From: Bacteroidales bacterium KA00344
GTDB lineage: Bacteria; Bacteroidota; Bacteroidia; Bacteroidales; Bacteroidaceae
Direction of reading: 5' to 3'
DNA length: 57,257 nt
NCBI GenBank assembly: GCA_001552765.1
Contig: KQ959351.1
Span: forward strand, 1 to 57,257
Positions 1 to 8,337 of the stretch are shown here, piece after piece. The notes under the pieces are model-generated. The model was not told the origin of the DNA, did not search any database, and saw nothing but the letters and a program-made list of their open reading frames with translations. Every line of letters begins with the position of its first letter. The first letter of the stretch is position 1. Made by a program: the position numbers and the translations under genes.

Positions 1-68
1 TTTTGTGTAAACTTTTGAGGGCTGTTACAACAATAGGGCCTCCTTGGTTAATTTAATGCCTTTTGTTG

Positions 69-98
69 TTGTAATCATGGAAAAAAGCAGTAACTTTG
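69..98 (+). promoter_or_regulatory. Bacteroidota-type promoter of glyS
   Basis: The -7 box TAACTTTG (91-98) lies 19 bp after a TTG (69-71), the spacing expected for the Bacteroidota primary sigma factor. It sits about 30 bp upstream of the glyS start and no other promoter-like site is visible there. Confidence 0.75.
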
Positions 99-129
99 CA
101 CAAAGAATATTCAATAATAAATAAGACAC

Positions 130-1698
130 ATGGCACAAGATGATGTTTTCAAGAAGATAGTGAGCCACTGTAAGGAGTATGGCTTTGTCTTCCCAAGTTC
201 AGACATTTACGACGGACTCTCCGCTGTTTACGACTACGGTCAGAATGGCGTGGAGCTTAAGAATAATATCAAACAGTATTGGTGGCAGTCTATGGTACTG
301 CTCCACGAGAATATTGTGGGCATCGACGCCAGCATCTTCATGCACCCAACGGTGTGGAAGGCCAGTGGGCACGTGGATGCTTTCAACGACCCCTTGATCG
401 ACAACCGCGACTCCAAGAAGCGCTATCGTGCCGACGTGCTGATCGAAGATCAGATGGCCAAGTACGAGGAGAAGATCGACAAGGAGGTGAAGAAGGCTGC
501 CAAGAAGTTTGGCGAGCAGTTTGATGAGGCCAAGTTCCGTGAGACCAACCCACGCGTGCTGGCCAATCAGAAAAAGTATGACGACCTGCACAAGCGCTAC
601 GCTGAGGCCATGCAGAAGCCCGATTTGGAGGCTTTGAAGCAGATTATCGAGGACGAGGGCATTGTAGACCCTATCAGTGGCACGAAAAACTGGACCGATG
701 TGCGCCAGTTCAACCTGATGTTCTCCACTGAGGTAGGCTCGCTTTCGGATGCGGCCAACAAGATTTACCTTCGTCCGGAAACGGCGCAGGGCATCTTCGT
801 GAACTATCTGAATGTACAGAAAACCGGCCGCATGAAACTGCCTTTCGGTATTGCCCAGATCGGTAAGGCTTTCCGTAATGAGATTGTGGCACGCCAATTC
901 GTGTTCCGTATGCGCGAGTTTGAGCAGATGGAGATGCAGTTCTTCTGCCAGCCCGGCTCCGAGATGAAATGGTTTGAGTATTGGAAGAAAGCCCGTTTGG
1001 CATGGCACGAGGGCTTGGGCATGGGCGCGGAAAACTATCGCTATCACGACCACGACAAGCTGGCCCACTATGCCAACGCTGCTACCGACATTGAGTTCAA
1101 GATGCCGTTCGGCTTCAAGGAGGTGGAGGGCGTTCACAGCCGCACCGACTACGACTTGTCGCAGCATGAGAAGTTCAGTGGCCGCAGCATCAAGTATTTC
1201 GACCCGGAAACTGAGCAGAGTTATGTGCCCTATGTTGTGGAAACCTCTATCGGCGTAGACCGTATGTTCCTCAGCGTGATGTGTCATGCCTATTGCGAGG
1301 AAGAATTGGAGGATGGCGGCTCCCGCGTGGTGCTGCGACTGCCTGAGGCATTGGCTCCCGTGAAGTGTGCCGTGTTCCCACTTGACAAGAAGGACGGCCT
1401 GCCCGAAATTGCCCATGAGATTGTGAACGACCTGAAGTTCCACTTCAACACGCATTATGGTGCGCCTAAGGACTCCATCGGCAAGCGCTATCGCCGTCAG
1501 GATGCCATTGGTACGCCCTTCTGTGTAACCGTAGACCACGATACGCCCAAGGACCACAAGGTGACGCTCCGTTTCCGCGACTCAATGGAGCAGGAACGCG
1601 TAGACATTAACGAACTGCGTTCAATCATTGAAGAGCGTGTGAGCATCACGTCGCTGCTGAAGAAGCTCGGCAAGCAGATAGAAGGTTGGGACAAATAA
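130..1698 (+). CDS. glyS: Glycyl-tRNA synthetase, class II, single-chain type
   Basis: This cytoplasmic enzyme charges tRNA-Gly with glycine using ATP. The 522-residue protein has the single-chain (alpha2) class II architecture. Motif 2 appears as FRNEI followed by RMREFEQMEM, and the class II motif 3 region is ETSIGVDRMF. An anticodon-binding domain fills the last 130 residues or so (from LAPVKCAVFPLD). The catalytic core is interrupted by a charged, Lys/Glu-rich segment around residues 105-180, as is usual in this subtype. The start is the ATG about 30 bp after a clear promoter. The FKBP lipoprotein gene follows after 10 bp, so the two are probably co-transcribed down to the terminator at 2451-2485. 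Confidence 0.97.
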   Translation: MAQDDVFKKIVSHCKEYGFVFPSSDIYDGLSAVYDYGQNGVELKNNIKQYWWQSMVLLHENIVGIDASIFMHPTVWKASGHVDAFNDPLIDNRDSKKRYRADVLIEDQMAKYEEKIDKEVKKAAKKFGEQFDEAKFRETNPRVLANQKKYDDLHKRYAEAMQKPDLEALKQIIEDEGIVDPISGTKNWTDVRQFNLMFSTEVGSLSDAANKIYLRPETAQGIFVNYLNVQKTGRMKLPFGIAQIGKAFRNEIVARQFVFRMREFEQMEMQFFCQPGSEMKWFEYWKKARLAWHEGLGMGAENYRYHDHDKLAHYANAATDIEFKMPFGFKEVEGVHSRTDYDLSQHEKFSGRSIKYFDPETEQSYVPYVVETSIGVDRMFLSVMCHAYCEEELEDGGSRVVLRLPEALAPVKCAVFPLDKKDGLPEIAHEIVNDLKFHFNTHYGAPKDSIGKRYRRQDAIGTPFCVTVDHDTPKDHKVTLRFRDSMEQERVDINELRSIIEERVSITSLLKKLGKQIEGWDK

Positions 1699-1708
1699 CA
1701 GTAGTTTT

Positions 1709-2395
1709 ATGAATCACATCCGAAATATCAAGAAATCAGCTTATCAAGCATCAAGGGGAATGATGAGGCTTTTGCCTTTCTTCCTCTGGGGCTTCCTGTT
1801 TTTCACGTCCTGCTCGGAGTCTTCCGATGAGAAGGAGGAGTTTGCCGATTGGGAGAACTTTAACCGGAAAAAGTGGAACAGCATCTATGCGCAGGCTCAG
1901 GAACGGGTTTCGGCAGGCGACGCCTCTTGGAAAATTATCAGGAGTTGGAACTATGAGGACACCCATTCTGCAGAGAACACGTCAAACATTGTTGTTCATG
2001 TGTTGAAAGAGGGCACCGGGTCGGGATGTCCTTTGTACACCGACACCGTGCTTGTACATTATAAAGGTAGACTGATGGAGTCGCCGTCATATCCGAAGGG
2101 CTTTGAGTTCGACTCCTCTATGGGCAACAGCACTTCTGCCGAGATGGCTGCACCTGCCAAGTTTGCGGTGAGTTTGCTCACCGATGGCTTTGCTACCGCT
2201 TTGCAGAACATGCACATAGGCGATGAGTGGGAGGTCTATGTTCCTTGGACTTTGGGCTATGGGTCTGCAGCTAAGAAGACGATTCCGGCCTACTCCGTGC
2301 TTGTGTTCACCATCAAACTTGAGGCTTATTATCGAGTTGGCCAGCCTGTTCCTGACTTCAAGGCGAAGCGTTGGACTTTTCTGCAAGAAGAATAA
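1709..2395 (+). CDS. FKBP-type peptidyl-prolyl cis-trans isomerase, lipoprotein
   Basis: A predicted envelope prolyl isomerase that would assist folding of exported proteins. The N-terminus has a hydrophobic stretch ending in FFTSC, a plausible lipobox that would make it a lipoprotein. Translation may begin at the first ATG or at the Met-Met pair around residues 18-19, directly before the hydrophobic segment. The FKBP domain occupies about residues 95-215: VLVHYKGRL, then FEFDSS, and LGYGS near the C-terminal part match the active-site tyrosines, phenylalanine and aspartate of the family. The usual Trp of the pocket is replaced by Phe (DGFATAL). It lies 10 bp after glyS and shares its terminator. 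Confidence 0.88.
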   Translation: MNHIRNIKKSAYQASRGMMRLLPFFLWGFLFFTSCSESSDEKEEFADWENFNRKKWNSIYAQAQERVSAGDASWKIIRSWNYEDTHSAENTSNIVVHVLKEGTGSGCPLYTDTVLVHYKGRLMESPSYPKGFEFDSSMGNSTSAEMAAPAKFAVSLLTDGFATALQNMHIGDEWEVYVPWTLGYGSAAKKTIPAYSVLVFTIKLEAYYRVGQPVPDFKAKRWTFLQEE

Positions 2396-2450
2396 GATGC
2401 GATAAAAAGCTACGGTTGCTGCCTGTGTGCAGACTGCATGAAGCTATCAG

Positions 2451-2485
2451 AACGCCCTGTTTTCCGGTTTGGAAGACAGGGCGTT
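2451..2485 (+). terminator. Terminator of the glyS-FKBP unit
   Basis: Perfect 10-bp arms AACGCCCTGT and ACAGGGCGTT are extended by an inner TTCC/GGAA pairing, giving a long hairpin 55 bp after the FKBP stop. The trailing T-tract is short (TTT). Confidence 0.75.
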
Positions 2486-2630
2486 TGGCATGTTGATGAC
2501 AGGGTTTCATGGTCCACGTTGTTTAGCGGGAGGAAGTGTTGTTGTTGATGAAATAGCGATGTGTGCGCACACGCCGTTTTGATACAGGTCAAGAATTGTC
2601 TGTTTTTAGGAGAAAAGTAGGGCGTAAACG

Positions 2631-2661
2631 TTGTGGAGTCTGATGAATAGTTCTATATTTG
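2631..2661 (+). promoter_or_regulatory. Promoter without a following gene
   Basis: TTG (2631-2633) is followed after 20 bp by TATATTTG (2654-2661), a good match to the Bacteroidota consensus. Nothing longer than an 11-codon and a 14-codon ORF follows before the hairpin at 3135-3165. Confidence 0.6.
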
Positions 2662-2667
2662 CAACGT

Positions 2668-3165
2668 CATTAGGACAGAACAACACATGAAAGCGCTGGT
2701 TACGATTAGTAAAACAGTATGAAATGTTGAGAGAAAAACGATAAGGACGGTCTGATATCAGTTGCAGAGCATAGGTATAGAAAAGGACACAGATTAAGGT
2801 ATGTAGTTTGACAGGTAAGAAGAGAGTTGTTTTAAAAAGGTAAGAGAGAGTAGAGAAAGTAGTACGTTAGGATAGAGCAGAGCGTTATATAGAATGTGTT
2901 GTTCATAAAACGTCGGTACCCGACCGGTCGTGACGACTGCGGGCAAGGATAAAGAATCTCTTAGGTAATCATGATGATGAGATTGAAAGGAGATGGTAGG
3001 AAGATTGATTTGTAACGAAGGATAGCCATGTGAGCAGTAACCACTGCCACATGGACGATGAAAGGAGAGAAAACATTGAGGGAAAAAATCCCTCGTTTAT
3101 AGAGAAAGCAAGCATTATAGATTAGATTTATACGAGGCGGTTCCGTGTGAAGGAGTCGCCTTTTA
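2668..3165 (+). ncRNA. Candidate non-coding transcript between FKBP and MATE genes
   Basis: The stretch of about 500 bases begins at a consensus promoter and ends at an intrinsic-terminator hairpin, and it lacks any plus-strand ORF of note. The only ATG-led frames are an 11-codon one at 2687 and a 14-codon one at 2971. It is purine-rich and contains local hairpins: GTCGG/CCGAC near 2913, CCATGTG/CACATGG near 3026-3054, and GAGGG/CCCTC near 3078. I could not match it to RNase P RNA, tmRNA, 6S or SRP RNA; their conserved sequence blocks are absent. It could also be decayed coding sequence with a chance promoter. Confidence 0.35.
3135..3165 (+). terminator. Intrinsic terminator upstream of the MATE promoter
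   Basis: AGGCGGTTCC (3135-3144) pairs with GGAGTCGCCT (3152-3161) with two G-U pairs and a 7-base loop, followed by TTTTA. It closes the transcription unit that starts at 2661 and lies just before the MATE promoter. Confidence 0.6.
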
Positions 3166-3180
3166 TAATGTTTGTTTATT

Positions 3181-3210
3181 TTGCCGATTACGGAAAACAA
3201 TGTAACTTTG
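3181..3210 (+). promoter_or_regulatory. Promoter of the MATE exporter gene
   Basis: TTG (3181-3183), a 19-bp spacer and TAACTTTG (3203-3210), 18 bp before the start codon. The leader is therefore only about 10 bases long. Confidence 0.75.
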
Positions 3211-3228
3211 CAGTTCTAAACAGATGAT

Positions 3229-4620
3229 ATGTTGAGCAACAAACACAGCGAAGCATTACTGGCTAAAATACGGGAGCAATTACCGCTCAGTGGCAGAGAG
3301 AAATTCAATCTTATCGTAGAATTGAGTATTCCCTCGATGCTGGCACAGATCACGACGGTGATGATGTTCTTTATCGATGCTTCGATGGTGGGGCATCTCG
3401 GTGCTGCGGCTTCGGCGAGCATTGGTCTGATAGAAACCACTACATGGCTGATGGGGTCGGTGATGAGTGCGGCGAGCATCGGTTTTTCTGTTCAGGTGGC
3501 TCATTTTATTGGTGCCAACGACTTTTTTAAGGCTCGACAGGTGTTCCGCCACGCCCTGATATGCGGTTTGATATTTTCCCTCCTGATGTGTGGCATCGGG
3601 GTGAGCATCCACAGCGCATTGCCTTATTGGCTTGGCGGAGGAGCCGATATCGCCGGTGACTCATCTGTTTATTTCCTGATTTATTCGCTCACGCTCCCTG
3701 TTGTGCTGCTCTATCACCTGATGAGTGCGATGCAGAAAAGTTCCGGCGATATGCGCATCCCCAGTTTGCTGAGCATCATACTGTGTCTGTTGGACGTGGT
3801 GTTCAATTATATTGGCATCTATATGCTTCATCTTGGTGTGATGGGAGCCGCACTGGGTACAATGTGTGCCTATGCCGTCACGGTGGTGCCCATGTCGTAT
3901 ATGGCCTTGCGCAAGAACAAAATTTTGGCCTTGCATCTTGACCATGTGCGCTTTGTGTGGGTGTGGGACTATGTCCGCAACGCGTTGAAGATAAGTTTGC
4001 CCATCGCCATCCAGTCGGTTTTGATGAGTGGAGCGCAGGTGGTGAGCACCCTGATTGTGGCTCCTTTGGGAAACATTGCCATTGCTGCCAATTCGTTTGC
4101 CATCACGGCCGAGAGCCTTTGTTATATGCCCGGCTATGGTATTGGCGAAGCTGCGACAACACTGGTTGGGCAGACACATGGAGCGGGGCGCAACGATTTG
4201 TGCAAGAATTTTGCCCACATGACTATCGGCATCGGTATGCTTGTCATGGCCTTCATGGGTGTGGTGATGTATATTTTCGCCCCGGAGATGATAGGTTTCC
4301 TTTCACCGGTGGCAGAAATTCGCGAACTTGGTGCAGCCGTGTTGCGCATCGAAGCCTTCGCCGAGCCATTCTTTGCGGCTTCCATTGTGAGCTACAGTGT
4401 GTGCGTGGGCGCCGGAGACACCTTGAAACCAGCCATTATGAACCTTATTTCCATGTGGTGCGTCCGTCTGTCGCTGGCTTATTGGCTCGCTCAGGAGTAC
4501 GGACTCAGGGGCGTATGGTTTGCGATGGCCTGTGAGCTGACATTCCGTGGAATCATCTTCTTGGTGCGCATTTGGCGAGGAAGTTGGATGAAAGCTTTGA
4601 AGCCGATTGTCGCGAAGTGA
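3229..4620 (+). CDS. MATE family multidrug/cation exporter
   Basis: A cytoplasmic-membrane exporter of the MATE family (NorM/DinF type), expected to expel cationic drugs or metabolites in exchange for Na+ or H+. The 463 residues contain about 12 hydrophobic segments arranged as two homologous halves, the usual size of the family. The N-terminal signature region (LSIPSMLAQITTVMMFFIDASMVGHLG) and the matching region at the start of the second half (SLPIAIQSVLMSGAQVVST) are both recognisable. The gene has its own promoter 18 bp upstream and stands alone. The actual substrate cannot be read from the sequence. Confidence 0.93.
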   Translation: MLSNKHSEALLAKIREQLPLSGREKFNLIVELSIPSMLAQITTVMMFFIDASMVGHLGAAASASIGLIETTTWLMGSVMSAASIGFSVQVAHFIGANDFFKARQVFRHALICGLIFSLLMCGIGVSIHSALPYWLGGGADIAGDSSVYFLIYSLTLPVVLLYHLMSAMQKSSGDMRIPSLLSIILCLLDVVFNYIGIYMLHLGVMGAALGTMCAYAVTVVPMSYMALRKNKILALHLDHVRFVWVWDYVRNALKISLPIAIQSVLMSGAQVVSTLIVAPLGNIAIAANSFAITAESLCYMPGYGIGEAATTLVGQTHGAGRNDLCKNFAHMTIGIGMLVMAFMGVVMYIFAPEMIGFLSPVAEIRELGAAVLRIEAFAEPFFAASIVSYSVCVGAGDTLKPAIMNLISMWCVRLSLAYWLAQEYGLRGVWFAMACELTFRGIIFLVRIWRGSWMKALKPIVAK

Positions 4621-4872
4621 CGGCCTGTCCTGCCTTTTTTGATGGCTCTCGATAGACAATCAATGTTATTTTTGCAGCGTTTATGTTGTCTTGTGTGCTG
4701 CAGGATGAGTAGTTCTCATGCGATTGTCTTTGATAAAAAGAAGCATGAGTGTATGAGATACGTACAGTTTTTCAGATGGGCAAACCTCCCCATTTATAGG
4801 GTGATAGGCGAAAGTCAGTATATTAATTGTATTTTTATCTGAAAATAATCTTAAAAAAAAGAATATAAAAAG
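4621..4872 (+). other. Intergenic stretch with no gene supported
   Basis: A 67-codon frame at 4639-4842 has no family resemblance and a Cys/Phe-rich composition typical of chance ORFs. A lone -7-like TATTTTTG lies at 4667-4674 without a well-spaced TTG. TCTGAAAATAATCTT near 4839 is nearly repeated as CCTGAAAACAATCTT near 4915, on either side of the promoter at 4873. Confidence 0.5.
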
Positions 4873-4904
4873 TTTGCGATGTAACAAAAATTATATTATC
4901 TTTG
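4873..4904 (+). promoter_or_regulatory. Promoter of candidate small RNA
   Basis: TTTG (4873-4876), a 20-bp spacer and TATCTTTG (4897-4904). Transcription would start near 4909-4911, about 60 bases before a strong terminator hairpin. Confidence 0.65.
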
Positions 4905-4908
4905 CAAC

Positions 4909-4998
4909 TGTTATCCTGAAAACAATCTTTTTACCTTAAAGGAAACTAATACCTATTGAAGATTTGAAGCGGTTGCCTGTGAAGGCCATCGCTTTTTC
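4909..4998 (+). ncRNA. Candidate small RNA of about 90 nt upstream of gdhA
   Basis: A consensus promoter is followed within 90 bases by a strong intrinsic terminator, and no ATG lies between them. The 5' portion contains ACCTTAAAGG and a short AT-rich single-stranded region. The 3' hairpin pairs 4967-4978 with 4983-4994 with one mismatch and one G-U pair, closes on a GTGA tetraloop of the GNRA class, and runs into TTTTT. A 71-codon frame that would start from TTG at 4964 overlaps the terminator and is not supported. I do not recognise the family. Confidence 0.5.
4967..4997 (+). terminator. Terminator of the candidate small RNA
   Basis: A 12-position stem (AAGCGGT, then GCCT, with the complementary strand opposite) has one T-C mismatch and a GTGA loop, followed by TTTTT at 4993-4997. 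Confidence 0.7.
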
Positions 4999-5352
4999 AT
5001 TTATAGAGTATGACATTGATGATGAGTTGCCGGTATGCCGGAAAGAGAGTGCAGGCCCTATTCGAATGATGAGCGGGCAACATCGCGGAAAATGTGTGAA
5101 CTTGTGCACTGACAATGTGCGGGAACGGTGTGGCGACACACAATGCAAATCAATGGAAAAGATTATCGATTGGTTATGATTGGTGCTGATAAACTGCCGA
5201 ACTATCAGGACGGTACCCTTTGACGAGGAGCGCTGATGGCGTATCGGAATAATTTTGGTTATGCAATAGGTGACTGTATAACCTGTTGGGCATATTTGGT
5301 AAGGTGTTTTTTACTTTTTAGTAGTTTTTCGAAGAAAAACATTTCTTTTTGT
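4999..5352 (+). other. Intergenic stretch before the gdhA promoter
   Basis: No promoter, RNA or credible gene was seen. Two open frames cross it: one ends at 5179, and one starts at 5236 and runs in frame into gdhA. The second would need transcription from well upstream of the gdhA promoter, and its first 72 residues do not resemble glutamate dehydrogenase. Confidence 0.5.
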
Positions 5353-5382
5353 TTTGTTTTTAACTTGAAATATGTATCTTTG
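5353..5382 (+). promoter_or_regulatory. Promoter of gdhA
   Basis: TTTG (5353-5356), 18 bp, then TATCTTTG (5375-5382). The start point near 5389 gives a leader of about 60 bases and rules out translation from the in-frame ATG at 5236. Confidence 0.75.
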
Positions 5383-5451
5383 CAACTGCGTTTGGGAAAT
5401 ATTGAACGCAAAGTAAAAAGATTAAAAGAGAACTTTAAAATTAGTAAAGTT

Positions 5452-6789
5452 ATGAAAGCAGTAGAGGTTGTAGAGAAATTGCAACAGCGTTTTCCCAATG
5501 AGCCTGAATATTTTCAGGCTGTGAAAGAAGTCCTTGAAACAATTGAGGACGAGTATAACAAGCACCCTGAATTCGACAGAGCCAATCTGGTTGAAAGGTT
5601 GTGTATTCCGGACCGCATCATCAAGTTCCGTGTAAACTGGATGGATGACAAGGGAAGGGTGCAGACCAACATGGGCTATCGTGTGCAGCATAACAATGCG
5701 ATTGGTCCGTATAAAGGAGGTATTCGCTTTCATGCTTCTGTGAACGAGAGCATTCTTAAGTTTTTGGCTTTCGAGCAGACTTTCAAGAACTCGCTGACGA
5801 CACTGCCTATGGGTGGAGCCAAGGGAGGATCGGATTTTTCACCGCGAGGCAAGTCTAATGCGGAGGTAATGCGGTTCTGCCAGGCTTTCATGCGTGAGCT
5901 GTGGGCCTATATTGGTCCCGACTGCGACGTCCCTGCCGGAGATATTGGGGTAGGTGGCCGCGAAGTAGGCTATATGTTTGGTCAATACAAGGCGCTGACC
6001 CATCAGTTTGTGGGCATCCTGACCGGAAAGGGACAGGAATTCGGCGGCTCACGTATCCGTCCGGAAGCAACGGGTTATGGCAATGTTTACTTCCTCAAGA
6101 ATATGTTGAAGACCCGCGACATCGACCTCAAGGGCAAAAAGGTATTGGTTTCCGGAGCCGGTAATGTGGCTCAGTATACCATGGAGAAACTGATTCAGCT
6201 TGGTGCCATTCCAATGACCTGCTCCGACTCTGACGGTTATATCTACGACCCGGAGGGTATCGACGAGGAAAAACTCGCTTACATTATGGAGTTGAAGAAT
6301 GTAGAGCGTGGACGTATTAAGGAATATGCAGAAGAATATCCTCATGCGAAATATGTGGCCGGAAAGAAGCCATGGTTTGAGAAAGCCGATATTGCAACGC
6401 CCTGTGCTACGCAGAATGAGCTGAACGAAGAAGCCGCAAAGGCATTGGTAGCAAACGGTGTGATAGCCGTGAGTGAGGGTGCGAATATGCCGTCTACACC
6501 GGAGGCCGTCAAAGTATTCCAGAACGCGAAGATACTCTATTGTCCGGGAAAGGCCAGCAATGCAGGTGGCGTGTCGGTGTCGGGATTGGAGATGACACAG
6601 AACTCGGAGCGCATTAAATGGAGCAGTGAAGAGGTAGACCTGAAGTTGCATGGCATCATGGATGAAATCCACGAGAACTGCGTGAAGTATGGCAGAGAGG
6701 AAGACGGATATATTAACTACGTGAAAGGCGCGAACATAGCCGGATTCCTGAAAGTGGCCAAAGCCATGATGATGCAAGGAGTGATATAA
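5452..6789 (+). CDS. gdhA: Glutamate dehydrogenase, hexameric type
   Basis: This cytoplasmic enzyme interconverts 2-oxoglutarate plus ammonia and glutamate with NAD(P)(H), joining ammonia assimilation to amino-acid fermentation. From MKAVEVVEK it is 445 residues, the standard length of the hexameric bacterial enzyme. The substrate-binding motif PYKGGIRFH and the catalytic-lysine loop PMGGAKGGSDFSP are intact, as is the Rossmann segment VLVSGAGNVAQY at about residue 235. The longer in-frame start at 5236 lies upstream of the promoter and is rejected. A perfect terminator follows. Cofactor preference cannot be decided here. The two MFS genes and a dipeptidyl peptidase lie convergently downstream, which suits a peptide-fermenting lifestyle. 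Confidence 0.97.
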   Translation: MKAVEVVEKLQQRFPNEPEYFQAVKEVLETIEDEYNKHPEFDRANLVERLCIPDRIIKFRVNWMDDKGRVQTNMGYRVQHNNAIGPYKGGIRFHASVNESILKFLAFEQTFKNSLTTLPMGGAKGGSDFSPRGKSNAEVMRFCQAFMRELWAYIGPDCDVPAGDIGVGGREVGYMFGQYKALTHQFVGILTGKGQEFGGSRIRPEATGYGNVYFLKNMLKTRDIDLKGKKVLVSGAGNVAQYTMEKLIQLGAIPMTCSDSDGYIYDPEGIDEEKLAYIMELKNVERGRIKEYAEEYPHAKYVAGKKPWFEKADIATPCATQNELNEEAAKALVANGVIAVSEGANMPSTPEAVKVFQNAKILYCPGKASNAGGVSVSGLEMTQNSERIKWSSEEVDLKLHGIMDEIHENCVKYGREEDGYINYVKGANIAGFLKVAKAMMMQGVI

Positions 6790-6817
6790 TGTAAAATTGA
6801 CCTTCCTATCATAGTGT

Positions 6818-6850
6818 GCCCGGACAACGTGACGTTGTTCGGGCTTTTTT
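6818..6850 (+). terminator. Intrinsic terminator of gdhA
   Basis: GCCCGGACAACGT (6818-6830) pairs with ACGTTGTTCGGGC (6832-6844) with a single G-U pair, followed by TTTTTT. Confidence 0.88.
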
Positions 6851-6893
6851 AATATTTTGGCTTGTCCGTTTAGATGGGGCGGGAGCGCTTGCC

Positions 6894-8306
6894 TCAGGAT
6901 TTGATGTTGGCATTCTGCAATCCGTAACCTTTCTTCTTATCCACTGCCATAAGGACTAAAGCAATGATTACGGCAGCTCCGCCAAATGCGCAGAAGGTGG
7001 TCATGCTTGTGGTGTAGCTGGGGTCGGCATCGTTCATCCTGCCGATGAGCATGGGTACAAGAGCCAAACCGATGTTTTGGATGTAATAGATGATGGAATA
7101 GGCAGAGCCAAGCATCTTGATGGGCACAATTTTGGGTACGCTGGGCCATAAAGCCGACGGCACCAATGAAAACGAAATGCCGATGAAAAACATGATGACA
7201 AAGGCAAATCCCGTGTGATGTATGCTTGGAATGGCCAGTCCTATGTGGCATACTGTGAGTATGGCGCAGCCCACAAGCATGAGTTGGATGCCTTTCCCGA
7301 TGCGGTCGTAGAGCATTCCGAAGAGTGGGGTGAGAACGATGGTGCCATACGGGATGATGGCCACAATCCAGCCGGCTGTTGTTTTGGCTACTCCGTATTG
7401 GCTGACCATGAGGTCGGTGGCAAACTTCATGAAGGGGCGGATGCTGCTGTAGAAGAATACGCAGAGCAGGGCAATGAGCCAGAAACCGGGATTTCGCAAT
7501 ACTTGCAGAAGGTCTCGGAATCTGAAACTTTCGTCTTGTTTGGCGGGATTGTCTATGCTCTCATGTTGAGCGTTCAGGTTTTGGGGTTGAGGCGTTTGGA
7601 TGTTGTGTTGAACGGCAAGGGCTTTCCTGTCGTAGTCGATATCCATGAAACAGTAGCCGATGAATAAGAGAAAGCCTATAAGCAGCACTACTGCACCGGT
7701 CAGAATGGGCGCTGAGATGCTCCATGATTGTGCAATAAGCGGACTGAAACTCAGGGCGGAGGCGGTGCCCAAACGAGCCATCGCTACCTGAATACCCATA
7801 GCTGAGGCAAGTTCGTAGCCTGTAAACCATTTGGTGATGACTTTCGACACCGTGATGCCTGTAATGTCGCAGCCTACGCCAAAGATGCCAAATCCCAGGG
7901 CGGCAACGAAGACTTGCAGTTTGATTTGTTCGGGAACGAGTCCGAAAAGCGATATGCCGATATGGACAGTGGTATTGGGATCAATGCTTTGAATGGCATA
8001 GTAGTTGATGCCTGCACCCAGAAACATGGCACCCGTCGCTAACAATCCGGCAAATCGTATTCCACATTTGTCGAGGATAATTCCACCCCAAAACAGCATG
8101 AATAGGAAGACGTTGAAGAAAGAATAGCTGCCGGCGTAGAAACCGTATTCCGCTTGTGTCCATCCCATACCGCCTTGCTCTATGGGTGTGCGCAGCGAGG
8201 TGGAAAGAGGAGAAACGATGTCCCAGAAGATGTAGCCGGCCATCATGACAGTGGCTACGATTATGAGCACGGTCCATCGGGTAAGTTTGGAGGCGGAAGG
8301 AAGCAT
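6894..8306 (-). CDS. MFS transporter, MFSD1-like (putative dipeptide carrier), 12 TM
   Basis: A cytoplasmic-membrane carrier of the major facilitator superfamily with 470 residues and about 12 hydrophobic segments. The loop between segments 2 and 3 reads GGIILDKCGIRFAG, the family's GxxxDxxGxR pattern, and the matching loop in the second half is GMLYDRIGKG. It resembles proteins related to the animal lysosomal carrier MFSD1, which moves dipeptides. That assignment is by resemblance only. It is a clear paralogue of the next gene (8528-10150): both start with xRWTxL and a YIFxDIxSP segment and both end in VDKKKGxGL. A DPP5-like peptidase precedes the pair, so uptake of the released dipeptides is a reasonable inference. 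Confidence 0.82.
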   Translation of the reverse strand: MLPSASKLTRWTVLIIVATVMMAGYIFWDIVSPLSTSLRTPIEQGGMGWTQAEYGFYAGSYSFFNVFLFMLFWGGIILDKCGIRFAGLLATGAMFLGAGINYYAIQSIDPNTTVHIGISLFGLVPEQIKLQVFVAALGFGIFGVGCDITGITVSKVITKWFTGYELASAMGIQVAMARLGTASALSFSPLIAQSWSISAPILTGAVVLLIGFLLFIGYCFMDIDYDRKALAVQHNIQTPQPQNLNAQHESIDNPAKQDESFRFRDLLQVLRNPGFWLIALLCVFFYSSIRPFMKFATDLMVSQYGVAKTTAGWIVAIIPYGTIVLTPLFGMLYDRIGKGIQLMLVGCAILTVCHIGLAIPSIHHTGFAFVIMFFIGISFSLVPSALWPSVPKIVPIKMLGSAYSIIYYIQNIGLALVPMLIGRMNDADPSYTTSMTTFCAFGGAAVIIALVLMAVDKKKGYGLQNANIKS

Positions 8307-8337
8307 GGCAAACGATGATAGGTAGTGGATATTTTTA

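Noticed and set aside
199..1557. Long minus-strand ORF opposite glyS
   Set aside because: Its 452 codons are a mirror of the strongly coding plus strand. The product has no domain and there is no promoter. Other long antisense frames (for example opposite queA, rho and SusC) were dismissed for the same reason.
2668..3165. RNase P RNA, tmRNA, 6S or SRP RNA
   Set aside because: None of the conserved sequence blocks of these RNAs could be found in the interval.
4964..5179. 71-codon ORF upstream of gdhA
   Set aside because: It would need a TTG start inside a terminator hairpin, and it has no family resemblance.
5236..5451. N-terminal extension of glutamate dehydrogenase
   Set aside because: It starts upstream of the clear promoter at 5353-5382 and its residues do not resemble the enzyme, whose usual length is reached from 5452.
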